Program-made: the position numbers and the translations under genes
Notes under the pieces: generated by a model
What the model saw: the letters and a program-made list of their open reading frames with translations, nothing else
Told to the model about the DNA's origin: nothing
Database searches by the model: none
DNA from: Acidobacteriota bacterium
GTDB taxonomy: Bacteria; Acidobacteriota; Vicinamibacteria; Marinacidobacterales; Marinacidobacteraceae
Assembly: GCA_022822745.1 (NCBI GenBank)
Contig: JAJEAO010000008.1
Span: 1-64,000 of the forward strand
DNA length: 64,000 nt
Direction of reading: 5' to 3'
Part shown: piece after piece, positions 27,063 to 35,231 of the stretch
Numbering within the stretch: the first letter of the stretch is position 1
Layout of the letters: each line of letters begins with the position of its first letter

Positions 27063-28160
27063 CTACGGCGTGATGACGGCCTTCGTCACTCGCAGCGCCG
27101 CGACGTCGTCGAGCGCCTCGTTGGCCTCCTCCAGCCGGTAGCGCTGGCCGATGACCGGGGCGAACCGGATTCGGTTGCGATGGCGAACCAGGACATCGAG
27201 AGCCCGGGTCCAGTGGTGGAACTCGCTGCCCCACTGTCCGAGGACTTCCACATGCTTGCGGTTGATCTGGGTGTGCGGGTTCAGCGGGATCTCGCCGGCG
27301 TCGGTGTAGTGGCCGACGATCACGTAGCGGCCGCCGTCCCGGACCATCGAGAACCCCTCGGGAACGGCCCGGGGGTTTCCGCTCGCCTCGATCACGAGAT
27401 CCGCGCCGCGCCCCCCGGTCCGCTCGCGCACGCGGGCGGCGCGGTCGTCTCCCGTCGCGCCCTCGAGGGGAAGCGTCTCGTCGGCGCCGAGGTCGAGCGC
27501 GAGCTTCCGGCGGGCCGCCGGTTCGCCGACCGCGAGGATCTCTCCCGCGCCCGCCGCCCGGGCGAAGGCGATGGCGGAGAGCCCGACCGGCCCGACGCCC
27601 TGGACCACGACGCTGTCGGCGAGCCGCAGACGCGCCCGGTCCACCGCCGAGAACCCGGTGAACAGTCCGCAGCCGCCGCCGATCAGGTCGTCCACCGAGA
27701 GTTCGTCGGGCGCCGCGAGAGTGAGCACGCCGCGACGCAGCAGGATGTGATCCGACCAGCCGCCGAGGAGGCCGTCCTCCGCCGAGTAGGTGATCCCGTA
27801 CACTCGGCGTTCGGGGCAGCGGGTCGGTTGGCGGGCCACCAGGCACTGGTAGCAGGCGTGGCAGGTGGCGTGGACGTCGAAGAACGTGACGAGATCGCCT
27901 TCCCGGATGCGGGCCCCGACGCCGTCGCGGTCCACCCGGTTCGCCGCTGCGACGCGGCCCACGCTGACATGCCCCGGGATGATCGGATACGGAACTCCGG
28001 CGAGACGTCCGTCGCGGAGGTGGACATCCGTGCCGCAGACCTCGGAGGCTTCGGTCCGGAGCAGGATTTCTCCGGGCCCGGGGTCGGGCAGCGGCAACTC
28101 GCGCACCTCGACCGGTTCGTGGGGGCCGGGCAGAACCGCTGCCCGCGCCCTGCCGGTCAT
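27063..28160 (-). CDS. Zinc-dependent alcohol dehydrogenase family protein
   Basis: 365 aa. A medium-chain dehydrogenase: catalytic zinc ligands in VCGTDVHL and PGHVSVGRV (the usual GHE Glu is replaced by Val), a structural zinc Cys cluster CHACYQCLVARQPTRC, and Rossmann motif VQGVGPVGLSAIAFA. It overlaps the ArsS stop by 4 nt (ATGA) and so belongs to the arsenosugar-type operon. Substrate unknown; a sugar or polyol intermediate is possible. Confidence 0.75.
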   Translation of the reverse strand: MTGRARAAVLPGPHEPVEVRELPLPDPGPGEILLRTEASEVCGTDVHLRDGRLAGVPYPIIPGHVSVGRVAAANRVDRDGVGARIREGDLVTFFDVHATCHACYQCLVARQPTRCPERRVYGITYSAEDGLLGGWSDHILLRRGVLTLAAPDELSVDDLIGGGCGLFTGFSAVDRARLRLADSVVVQGVGPVGLSAIAFARAAGAGEILAVGEPAARRKLALDLGADETLPLEGATGDDRAARVRERTGGRGADLVIEASGNPRAVPEGFSMVRDGGRYVIVGHYTDAGEIPLNPHTQINRKHVEVLGQWGSEFHHWTRALDVLVRHRNRIRFAPVIGQRYRLEEANEALDDVAALRVTKAVITP

Positions 28161-29173
28161 GCCGTCGTCCCTCCGCAGCTCGATCCCGCTCCCGCCGTGC
28201 ACCCGTAGCAATGGAGTCCGGTGACGATCCGGCGCCCGGCGAGTCTCTCGACCGAGAAGTCGCGGATGTGGGCCGGCGCCCCGAATCCCACGGTGTCGTC
28301 GAGCATCTGGTTGAAATCGCAGTCGTAGAGCCGCCCGTCCCATCCCACGGAGAGCGTGTTCCGGCACATGACCGCTTCGGCGGCCGCCGGGTTGAAGGCG
28401 TTCACCAGGCGTTCCATGTAACGCTGGTAGTTGCCGCTCTCGAGCAGGAAGTCGAGGAAGCGGCTGATCGGGATGTTCGTGATCGCGTAGAGGTGGTCGA
28501 AGCGAATGCCGTATCGCCGATCCAGCTCCCGCTTGAACTCGCGCTCCAGCGCCGCCTGGTCTCCCGGCAGGAAGGCCCCCGTCGGGTTGTACACGAGGTT
28601 CAGCTGCAGCCGTCCGCCCTGTCCGTAGCCGAGCCGGTTGAGGAGCAGCAGCGCCTCGATGGACTGATCGAAGACGCCTTCCCCCCGTTGGGCGTCGGTG
28701 CGCTCGGCGAGGAAATAGGGGAGGCTCGCGACGACCTCGACTTCGCGCTCGGCGAGGAATCCGGCGAGATCGGGCTGGGACCGGAGCAGGAGGACGGTGA
28801 GGTTGCACCGGTCGATCACATGACGGCCCAGCGCGCGCGACTGGTCCACGAGGTAACGGAAGTTGGGGTTCAGCTCGGGCGCTCCTCCGGTGATATCCAC
28901 GGTGAGCGCCGATGTCTGCTCGAGCGCCCGCACGCACGCTTCCGCGGTTTCGCGGGTCATCCGCTCGGTTCGGTGCGGTCCGGCGTCCACATGGCAGTGG
29001 TGGCAGGTCTGGTTGCAGAGCTTGCCCACGTTGATCTGGAAGATGTCGATCCCGTCGGCGCGAAGGGGTTCGAGACCGTGGTCGGCGAGCGTCCGCGCGA
29101 AGGACGGGCGGGCGAACGGAGGAGGCCGGCGCGGGATCTCGGTGGCGGCGACCGGGAGTTCGAGAACGGCCAT
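28157..29173 (-). CDS. arsS: Arsenosugar biosynthesis radical SAM protein ArsS
   Basis: 338 aa from the ATG at 29173, which overlaps the previous stop (TGATG). The radical-SAM [4Fe-4S] motif is CNQTCHHCHVDAGPHR near residue 50; TVDITGGAPELNPNFRYLV follows as the SAM-binding GGAPE. A Cys-rich C-terminal half (VMCRNTLSVGWDG, YDCDFNQML, HCYGCTAGAGSSCGG) matches the DUF3641-type tail of ArsS. ArsS is thought to couple SAM-derived 5-deoxyadenosyl chemistry to methylated arsenic to make arsenosugars. An arsM arsenite methyltransferase would be expected but is not in the window. Confidence 0.85.
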   Translation of the reverse strand: MAVLELPVAATEIPRRPPPFARPSFARTLADHGLEPLRADGIDIFQINVGKLCNQTCHHCHVDAGPHRTERMTRETAEACVRALEQTSALTVDITGGAPELNPNFRYLVDQSRALGRHVIDRCNLTVLLLRSQPDLAGFLAEREVEVVASLPYFLAERTDAQRGEGVFDQSIEALLLLNRLGYGQGGRLQLNLVYNPTGAFLPGDQAALEREFKRELDRRYGIRFDHLYAITNIPISRFLDFLLESGNYQRYMERLVNAFNPAAAEAVMCRNTLSVGWDGRLYDCDFNQMLDDTVGFGAPAHIRDFSVERLAGRRIVTGLHCYGCTAGAGSSCGGTTA

Positions 29174-29505
29174 CACATGCTCAACCCAGTGGTCCGGTTC
29201 CGCATCTGGACTCCGTGGACGAGCGCGGCGCCACCCCGGATGGCCCCCGCCACGTGGACCGCTTCCGTCATCTGGTCGAGATTCGAGCCGGTCTCGAGAC
29301 ACTTCTCGGACCAGGCGTCGATGCAGTACGGGCACTGGAGCGCGTGCGAGACGCCGAGCGCGATGAGCGCCTTCTCCCGCGCGGTCAGGGCCCCCTCCGC
29401 GAACGTGGCGGAGTACCACGCCTCGAACTTCTTCCACAGCTCGGGCGCGTTCTTTCCGATCTCGCCGAAACGGTGGAGATCGCTGTCGTCGTAGTAGTGG
29501 CTCAA
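29173..29505 (-). CDS. Arsenosugar-associated peroxidase-like (CMD family) protein
   Basis: 110 aa with a TTG start at 29505, supported by a GAGGG ribosome-binding site and by the family N-terminus SHYYDDSDLHRFGEIGKN. The carboxymuconolactone decarboxylase/AhpD-like fold is indicated by ALTAREKALIALGVSHALQC and the redox pair CPYC. This small protein is typically encoded next to arsS. It is first in the operon with arsS and the dehydrogenase. Some relatives have selenocysteine in the redox pair; here both positions are Cys. Confidence 0.8.
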   Translation of the reverse strand: MSHYYDDSDLHRFGEIGKNAPELWKKFEAWYSATFAEGALTAREKALIALGVSHALQCPYCIDAWSEKCLETGSNLDQMTEAVHVAGAIRGGAALVHGVQMRNRTTGLSM

Positions 29506-29562
29506 AGGTGCCCTCGCTTCGCCCCCGCCCGCGGTGAGACTAGCCGCATCGGCCCTCGGCCC

Positions 29563-29590
29563 CATGGACCGCCGCTCTCCAGAGCGGCAC
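29563..29590. repeat. Dispersed palindromic repeat, single copy
   Basis: The unit atggaccgccgctctccagagcggcac is one copy of the hairpin-forming family found at 1-400, 31.8-32.1, 54.9 and 63.2 kb. It sits between divergently transcribed genes. Confidence 0.65.
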
Positions 29591-29652
29591 GGAGACAGCG
29601 CCGTCGGCTCACGGAGGCCCGTTCGCACGCGGCTGGTAGCCTCCGCCCCCTG

Positions 29653-30555
29653 ATGGCGCTCCAACGGATCGGATTCATCGGACTCGGGGTCATGGGCCGC
29701 CCGATGGCGAAACGGCTTGTCGCGGCGGGGTTCGACCTCACCGTCCACAGCCGCTCGCCGCGTCCGGTGGACGAACTCGTCACCGCCGGAGCGAGCCGCG
29801 CCGGATCGGCGGCCGAGTGCGCCCGCGGTCAGGATGCGGTCGTCCTCATGCTGCCCGACTCGCCGGACTCGGAGCTCGTGATGCTCGGGCCGGGCGGCGT
29901 CCTCGAAGCGAATCCGCTCCCGGCCCTCGTCGCCGACATGTCCTCGATCCAGCCCGGCGTTTCCCGACAGATCGCCGAACGGTGCGCCGAACGCGGGGTC
30001 GCGTTCGTGGACGCCCCGGTCAGCGGGGGGGAGCCGGGCGCCGTCGCCGGGACACTCGCGATCATGGCGGGCGGCGAGACGAAGGCGTTCGAGGCTCTCG
30101 GCCCGATCTTCGAGGTCGTGGGGAAGAGCGCCGTGCTCTGCGGACCGGTCGGCGCCGGCGGGACGGTGAAGCTCGCCAACCAGATGATCGTGGCGGCGAA
30201 CATCCAGGCGGTCGGGGAAGCGCTCGTCCTCGCCGTGCGTTCGGGACTCGATCCCTCGGTCGTGATGGAGGCCATCCGCGGCGGGCTCGCGGGGAGCGCG
30301 GTCCTCGAGGCGAAGGGGCCCAAGATGATCGCGGGCGACTGGAAGCCCGGCTTCCGGCTGGAGCTCCACCTGAAGGATCTGAACAACGCTCTCGCCGCCG
30401 CGAAGGAAACGGGGATCCAGGCGCCGTTCACCACGATCGCCCGCCAGATCGTCCAGACCCTGGTCACGAACGGCCACGCAGCCGAGGACCACGCGGCCAT
30501 CGCCCGCTACTGCGAGGATCTCGCCGGGACCACGATCGCCCCCTCGGATTCCTGA
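29653..30555 (+). CDS. 3-hydroxyisobutyrate dehydrogenase/GarR family reductase
   Basis: 300 aa from the ATG at 29653. NAD(P) motif GFIGLGVMGRPMAKRLVAAG at the N-terminus, substrate motif DAPVSGGEPGAVAGTLAIM near 118, and catalytic Lys region GTVKLANQMIVAANIQAVGE near 172. The family reduces tartronate semialdehyde or oxidises beta-hydroxyacids such as 3-hydroxyisobutyrate; the exact substrate cannot be set from sequence. It is the only gene of its transcription unit. Confidence 0.85.
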   Translation: MALQRIGFIGLGVMGRPMAKRLVAAGFDLTVHSRSPRPVDELVTAGASRAGSAAECARGQDAVVLMLPDSPDSELVMLGPGGVLEANPLPALVADMSSIQPGVSRQIAERCAERGVAFVDAPVSGGEPGAVAGTLAIMAGGETKAFEALGPIFEVVGKSAVLCGPVGAGGTVKLANQMIVAANIQAVGEALVLAVRSGLDPSVVMEAIRGGLAGSAVLEAKGPKMIAGDWKPGFRLELHLKDLNNALAAAKETGIQAPFTTIARQIVQTLVTNGHAAEDHAAIARYCEDLAGTTIAPSDS

Positions 30556-30576
30556 CTCCGGATCCGTCCGGCGGGA

Positions 30577-30640
30577 CGGCAAATTTCACCCGCGGTTCCA
30601 ATTTGCCGCGGCATTTTTTGCGCCGGCGCGAAATTTGCCG
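30577..30640. promoter_or_regulatory. AT-rich inverted repeat upstream of DUF4143 gene
   Basis: CGGCAAATTTC (30577-30587) and its exact complement GAAATTTGCCG (30630-30640) flank a further CAATTTGCCG and a T6 run in an otherwise very GC-rich region. This is likely the promoter/operator of the following ATPase gene. Confidence 0.45.
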
Positions 30641-30709
30641 TAGGGTGAAGCGCTGGACATCCGGCCGCGGGCGCTCGAGGGCCCGGTTCTGGACGATCTC
30701 CGGCGGACG

Positions 30710-31771
30710 ATGGTCTTCGTCAGCGGACCACGCCAGGTCGGCAAGACCACCTTCGCGACGGCGCTTCCCGGCGGGGAGGCCGCCTGGCTGAACTGGGACG
30801 CCCCGGAGCACCGGGAGCGCATTCTGGGACGGGAACTCCCGCCCGGCGGCTTCTGGATCTTCGATGAGCTCCACAAGTTCCGGGACTGGCGCAACTACCT
30901 GAAGGGCCTCTGGGACGCTCGACCTCCCGACCAGCGGGTGCTGGTCACCGGGAGCGGCAGACTCGACCTCTATCGCTTCTCGGGAGACTCGCTCCAGGGG
31001 CGTTGCCGGCTGTTTCGAATGCACCCCTTCTCCGTTGCGGAACTCGGCTTTCGCCGCCAGGAGGAAGTGCTGGATCTGCTGCGCCTCGGGGGATTCCCCG
31101 AGCCGTGGCTCTCCGGCTCCGAGAGGGAGGCGCGCCGATGGTCGCTCCACCACCGGTCCCTGCTCGTGGACGAAGAGATGGCGAGTCTGGAAGGGATCCG
31201 GAACCTCGGCAGGATCCAGCTCCTGCTGATGACCCTCCCGGAACGCGTGGGCTCGCCCCTCTCGATTCACGCGCTCAGCCAGCAGCTCCGCGTGAGCCAC
31301 CGCACCATGGCCTCGTGGCTCGATGCCGCCGAACGGCTTCATGCCCTCTTTCGAGTGCCTCCCTTCAGCGGCAACCTGTTGCGGGCGGTGTCCAGGCAGC
31401 ACAAGCACTACCACTTCGACTGGACGATGGTCCGGGAGGACGGATCGCGGTTCGAGAACCTGGTCGCCTGTCACCTGCTCAAGTGGGCGCACTGGAAGCA
31501 GGATGTCGAGGGCGAGGATCTGCAGCTTCGGCACTTCCGCGACCGCGACGGTCGCGAAGTGGACTTCGTCCTCTCCGAAGGCGCGTGGCCGCGCGTCCTC
31601 GTCGAGTGCAAGTGGTCCGACGCCCGATGCAGCCGCAGCCTCCGATACCTTCACCGGAAGTTTCCGGAGGCGGAGGCGTGGCAGATCCACGCCGTCGGGC
31701 GGAAGGACTACCAGACTACCGAGGGCATTCGCGTCGCCCCCGCGCTCGCCCTCCTCTCCCGCCTCGCGTAA
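30710..31771 (+). CDS. DUF4143 family ATPase (first of three)
   Basis: 353 aa from the first ATG. Walker A GPRQVGKTT is at residues 6-14, WIFDELHKFRDW is the Walker B region, VTGSGRLDL is sensor-1-like, and the C-terminal DUF4143 domain contains REVDFVLSE and VLVECKWSD, a restriction-endonuclease-like pattern. The family N-terminus normally starts about 19 residues earlier; in-frame codons for DIRPRALEGPVLDDLRR do precede the ATG, but no ATG, GTG or TTG lies between them and the upstream TAG at 30641. The true start may therefore be non-canonical (CTG 30653). Function of the family is uncertain. Confidence 0.75.
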   Translation: MVFVSGPRQVGKTTFATALPGGEAAWLNWDAPEHRERILGRELPPGGFWIFDELHKFRDWRNYLKGLWDARPPDQRVLVTGSGRLDLYRFSGDSLQGRCRLFRMHPFSVAELGFRRQEEVLDLLRLGGFPEPWLSGSEREARRWSLHHRSLLVDEEMASLEGIRNLGRIQLLLMTLPERVGSPLSIHALSQQLRVSHRTMASWLDAAERLHALFRVPPFSGNLLRAVSRQHKHYHFDWTMVREDGSRFENLVACHLLKWAHWKQDVEGEDLQLRHFRDRDGREVDFVLSEGAWPRVLVECKWSDARCSRSLRYLHRKFPEAEAWQIHAVGRKDYQTTEGIRVAPALALLSRLA

Positions 31772-31794
31772 TCGGCTGCCGCCGGCGCGCCGCT

Positions 31795-32090
31795 CTCTAT
31801 GGAACGCCCCGGTTCTCCCGGTAGGGGTTCTCCAGAGCGGCACCGCGCCCACTCCGCCCGGCACCACGCCCCACTCCACCCGGCACCACCCGATGGAGCG
31901 CCCCGGTTCTCCCGGTCGGGGTTCTCCAGAGCGGCAATTGCGCAGCCCCGGTGCTGCAGGTCTTCCCGTGCCGGACTGGAGTCCGGCGCTCCATACACGC
32001 CGCTCTCTATGGAGCGCCCCGGTTCTCCCGGTAGGGGTTCTCCAGAGCGGCACGGATGCTCTACACCGGTTCTTCCGGTACAGGTGCGGC
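31795..32090. repeat. Cluster of dispersed palindromic repeats
   Basis: Three long units with the core ccccggttctcccggtaggg followed by gttctccagagcggcac start near 31795, 31891 and 32007. Shorter relatives are at 31969-31996 (ccggactggagtccggcgctcc) and about 32062. The 464-bp gap between the two DUF4143 genes is otherwise empty. Confidence 0.7.
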
Positions 32091-32235
32091 GCGGAGCGAC
32101 ACCCGGTCGGCCCGCAGCGGGAGCGCGACTCCACCCGACGCCCGGGTTCGTCGAGGGAGCGCACGCCGGAACGTGTCAGTTCCTCCATACGATCACGGAT
32201 TTGACACGCGCGGTTGCGGGTGAGAGATTCGGGCC

Positions 32236-33444
32236 GTGATTCCGAGACACCTCGAGCCTACCCTCGTCCGGGCCGCGGACACATCCCCGGTCGTGACCCT
32301 CACCGGTCCCCGCCAGTCGGGGAAGACGACCCTCCTCCGCGCCGCGTTTCCCGAGCATCGCTATCAGTCGCTGGAAGCCCCCGACACCCGAGCGTGGGCT
32401 CGATCCGACCCACGCGGATTCCTCGCGCAGGCTGACCGCATGGTGCTCGACGAGGTGCAACGCGTGCCGGATCTCCTCTCGTACATCCAGGTTTTGGTGG
32501 ACGACGACCCCGCGCCCGGACGCTTCCTGCTCTCCGGGTCGCTGAACCTGCTCCTGCTCGAGTCGGTGTCGCAGACGCTGGCCGGGCGCACGGCTCGCCT
32601 GACGCTGCATCCGCTCTCCCTCGCCGAGCTTCGCGAGCGACCCCCGCTCGACCCGGAACGGCTCGACCGGATGGAACGCAGCCGCCCGGCGCTCGCTCCC
32701 GTGCGTCGGTCCGAGCTGTGGGAGACGCTGGTCCGGGGCTTCTATCCCGCGATCCACGCTCGCGGCGTCCCGGCTCCGGAGTGGTACGAGGACTATTTCG
32801 CGACCTATGTGGAGCGGGATCTGCGCGAGGCTCTCCGCGTCATGGATCTGGGCGCGTTCGAGAGCTTCGTGCGGCTCGCCGCCGGGCGAACCGCCACCGA
32901 GCTGAACCTGAGCGGGCTCGCCAGCGACGCCGCAGTGTCCCAGCAGACCGCGAAACGCTGGCTGACCGCCCTGGAGATCGGCTACCTCGCGACGACTCTG
33001 CGTCCTCATCACCGGAACTTCGCCAAACGGCTGCGACGCCGCCCGCGGCTCCATTTCCTCGACTCCGGCCTCGTGTGCTCCCTGCTCGGGATCCGCGACG
33101 CCGAGACGCTCCAGACACACCCCCTCCGCGGCGCCGTGTTCGAGTCCTTCGTCGTCTCCGAGCTGGTCAAGGCGTTCGCGGCGCGCCGCCAGCGCCCGCC
33201 GCTCTACTTCTGGCGGGACTCCCGGGGACGCGAGATCGACATCCTCATCGAACTCGCCGGACGGCTCATCCCGGTCGAAGTGAAGTCGGGGCTGACCGTT
33301 CGACCCTCGGCGCTTCGCACACTGGATTGGTGGACAGCCATCCCCGCGAACCCGACCACGGGCGGGGTTCTGGTCCACGGCGGTGCCGAGGACTTCATGA
33401 TGAAGGGCTTCCGGATCGCTCCCTGGGACTTCTCGTCGGGCTGA
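32236..33444 (+). CDS. DUF4143 family ATPase (second of three)
   Basis: 402 aa, GTG start. Walker A GPRQSGKTTLLRAAFP near residue 24, Walker B MVLDEVQRVPDLL near 70, LLSGSLNLLLLESVSQTLAGR near 97. The C-terminal DUF4143 domain has RPRLHFLDSGLVCSLLGI, REIDILIELAG and PVEVKSG (nuclease-like E-x-K). It is a close family member of the genes at 30710 and 41819 but not a recent duplicate. The role of these fusion ATPases is not firmly known. Confidence 0.8.
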   Translation: MIPRHLEPTLVRAADTSPVVTLTGPRQSGKTTLLRAAFPEHRYQSLEAPDTRAWARSDPRGFLAQADRMVLDEVQRVPDLLSYIQVLVDDDPAPGRFLLSGSLNLLLLESVSQTLAGRTARLTLHPLSLAELRERPPLDPERLDRMERSRPALAPVRRSELWETLVRGFYPAIHARGVPAPEWYEDYFATYVERDLREALRVMDLGAFESFVRLAAGRTATELNLSGLASDAAVSQQTAKRWLTALEIGYLATTLRPHHRNFAKRLRRRPRLHFLDSGLVCSLLGIRDAETLQTHPLRGAVFESFVVSELVKAFAARRQRPPLYFWRDSRGREIDILIELAGRLIPVEVKSGLTVRPSALRTLDWWTAIPANPTTGGVLVHGGAEDFMMKGFRIAPWDFSSG

Positions 33445-33649
33445 CGGACGCCGCGCCTGCCGGTCCACCCCGCCCGCCCCGCTCCCGCGCCACCGCACCG
33501 AGTGACCGGACCGCGATTCAGGGCGGATCCCGTTATCGTTGCCCCGTGGCTCCAGAATCGCATCGCGGACCGGACTCCCGAGGTCCGTGCACCCACTTCG
33601 CCGTGACCCGGCTTCGCCGCCCGGCGCAACCCGCGGCCGGTCGAGAGCC

Positions 33650-34768
33650 ATGATCAGCACGCTCACGCTCCACAACTACCGCGGCTTCGCGGAGTACGAG
33701 CTGCGCGGGCTGGCTCGCGTGAACCTTCTCGTCGGGCCGAACAACTGCGGCAAGACCTCGGTCCTCGAAGCGGTGGAGTTGCTGGCCTCGGATGGGCATC
33801 CAGCAGCCATGATGCGATCCTCTCGTCGGCGCGGTGAGAGCGTCTCGCATCGTGACCGTGGCGGGCGAACGACGCGATACACCGTGCGCCATCACTTTCG
33901 CGGCCACGATGCGGCGCCGCACGCATGGCTCAGCGTCGCGTCCGACGGCTCGCTCGGCAGGATCGAGATGCGAATCCGCCACCTTTCGAGCCAGGATCCT
34001 CCCGCGTTGTTCGACGCCCGCCCGCCAGAGACAGACCTCGCCCTGCGTGCGTCGCAACCTCTCGTCCTTGAACTGCACCGCGGGCGGCGGGGTTCGACAC
34101 GCGATGAACCCCATGTCTATCCGCTGACCTCGGACGGGGCGATTGCCTGGCCCCCGTTCAGTCGTCCGCATCGGCCGGAACCGTTCATCCCGATTCGGTT
34201 CCTCACCGCCGATTCCCGCTTCGATGACGAACTGCGCGCAGCCTGGAACCAGGTGGAGATCGACGGGGGGGAGGACGAAATCGTCAACGCGATGCGGGTC
34301 ATTGCGCCCGACCTTCGTTCGATCCGCCTCCTCGCCAGCGGCGGACGCGCAGGGCTGGCGGGATCGGTGCGATCGGGCTTCGCGCTCGGATTCGAGGGTG
34401 GCGGAGGGCGGACTCCCATCGGGAGCCACGGGGAGGGAATGCGCCGGCTGCTCGCTCTCGCCGTCTCCCTGACGGACCTTGCCGGCGGCTTCCTCCTGAT
34501 CGACGAGATCGGCACCGGGCTGCACTGGACCGTGATGGCGGACATGTGGAGGCTCGTCATCGAGACCTCGGGGTACTCCGGGACTCAGGTGCTCGCGAGC
34601 ACGCACAGCCTCGACTGCATCCGGGGGCTGGCCTCGCTCCTGGGTGAGCGCCCGGATCTGGCGGACGAGGTATCGGTCCACAAGCTGGAGCGGCGCATCC
34701 GGCGCAGCGCGCGGTTCGGCGGAGAGGAGATCCTCGCCGCCACGGACCTGGACATCGAGCTCCGGTGA
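33650..34768 (+). CDS. AAA_21-type ATPase paired with TOPRIM gene
   Basis: 372 aa from the ATG at 33650, where the family N-terminus ISTLTLHNYRGF begins. Walker A GPNNCGKTSVLEAVE near 28, a signature-like GSHGEGMRRLLALAVSL near 260, Walker B FLLIDEIGTGLHW near 281 and the His switch ASTHSLDCI near 313. It is the OLD-like class in which the ATPase controls a TOPRIM nuclease encoded next, here DUF3226. The partner gene is broken by an inserted element, so the pair is presumably inactive in this genome. Confidence 0.75.
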   Translation: MISTLTLHNYRGFAEYELRGLARVNLLVGPNNCGKTSVLEAVELLASDGHPAAMMRSSRRRGESVSHRDRGGRTTRYTVRHHFRGHDAAPHAWLSVASDGSLGRIEMRIRHLSSQDPPALFDARPPETDLALRASQPLVLELHRGRRGSTRDEPHVYPLTSDGAIAWPPFSRPHRPEPFIPIRFLTADSRFDDELRAAWNQVEIDGGEDEIVNAMRVIAPDLRSIRLLASGGRAGLAGSVRSGFALGFEGGGGRTPIGSHGEGMRRLLALAVSLTDLAGGFLLIDEIGTGLHWTVMADMWRLVIETSGYSGTQVLASTHSLDCIRGLASLLGERPDLADEVSVHKLERRIRRSARFGGEEILAATDLDIELR

Positions 34769-35192
34769 CCACGGCGCCGTGACGAAGAAGAGTCCGGCCG
34801 TCGGGAGGTCCAAGGGGAACCGACTATATGTGGAAGGGACTGACGACGAGAATGTCGTCCGCCACCTGTTGGCGCGTTGCGAACCGGCGGCCTCCGACTT
34901 CCCGGAGATCCAACGGACCGGCGGCAAGGAAGGGATGCTGAAGGCCATGACCACATCCATCAGGGCCGGAACCGGGAAGACGGTGGCGTTCGTCCTCGAC
35001 GGCAACGATGACCCGGCCGGTCGCTGGCAGGCAGTGAGGTCGCGCTTGATCTCCGTGAAGGTTCCGGCACCAGACGTCATTCCGCCGGAAGGATTCGTCG
35101 ATCGCTCGACCGAGTATCGAACACGGGTCGGGGTCTGGCTCATGCCCGACAACCAGCGGCCCGGCGCACTCGAAGCGTTCCTGCATGACCTC

Positions 35193-35198
35193 ATCGAA
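35193..35198. repeat. Target-site duplication, left copy
   Basis: ATCGAA directly abuts the left end of the element. The same six bases abut its right end at 36754-36759. One copy restores the reading frame of the split gene. Confidence 0.85.
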
Positions 35199-35226
35199 GG
35201 GGGATTATATCGCTGAGTATCCACGG
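35199..35226. repeat. Left terminal inverted repeat
   Basis: 28 bp beginning GGGGGATTATATCGCTGAG and ending ATCCACGG. It is the exact reverse complement of 36726-36753. It begins 6 bp before the stop codon of the inserted gene's mirror frame and lies just beyond the end of the cargo gene. Confidence 0.9.
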
Positions 35227-35231
35227 CGGAG

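Noticed and set aside
29173..29505. Selenocysteine in the arsenosugar-associated peroxidase-like protein
   Set aside because: The redox pair is encoded as CPYC with two normal Cys codons.
32201..32235. TTGACA as a -35 box for the second DUF4143 gene
   Set aside because: No acceptable -10 hexamer lies at 16-18 bp spacing, so the match may be chance.
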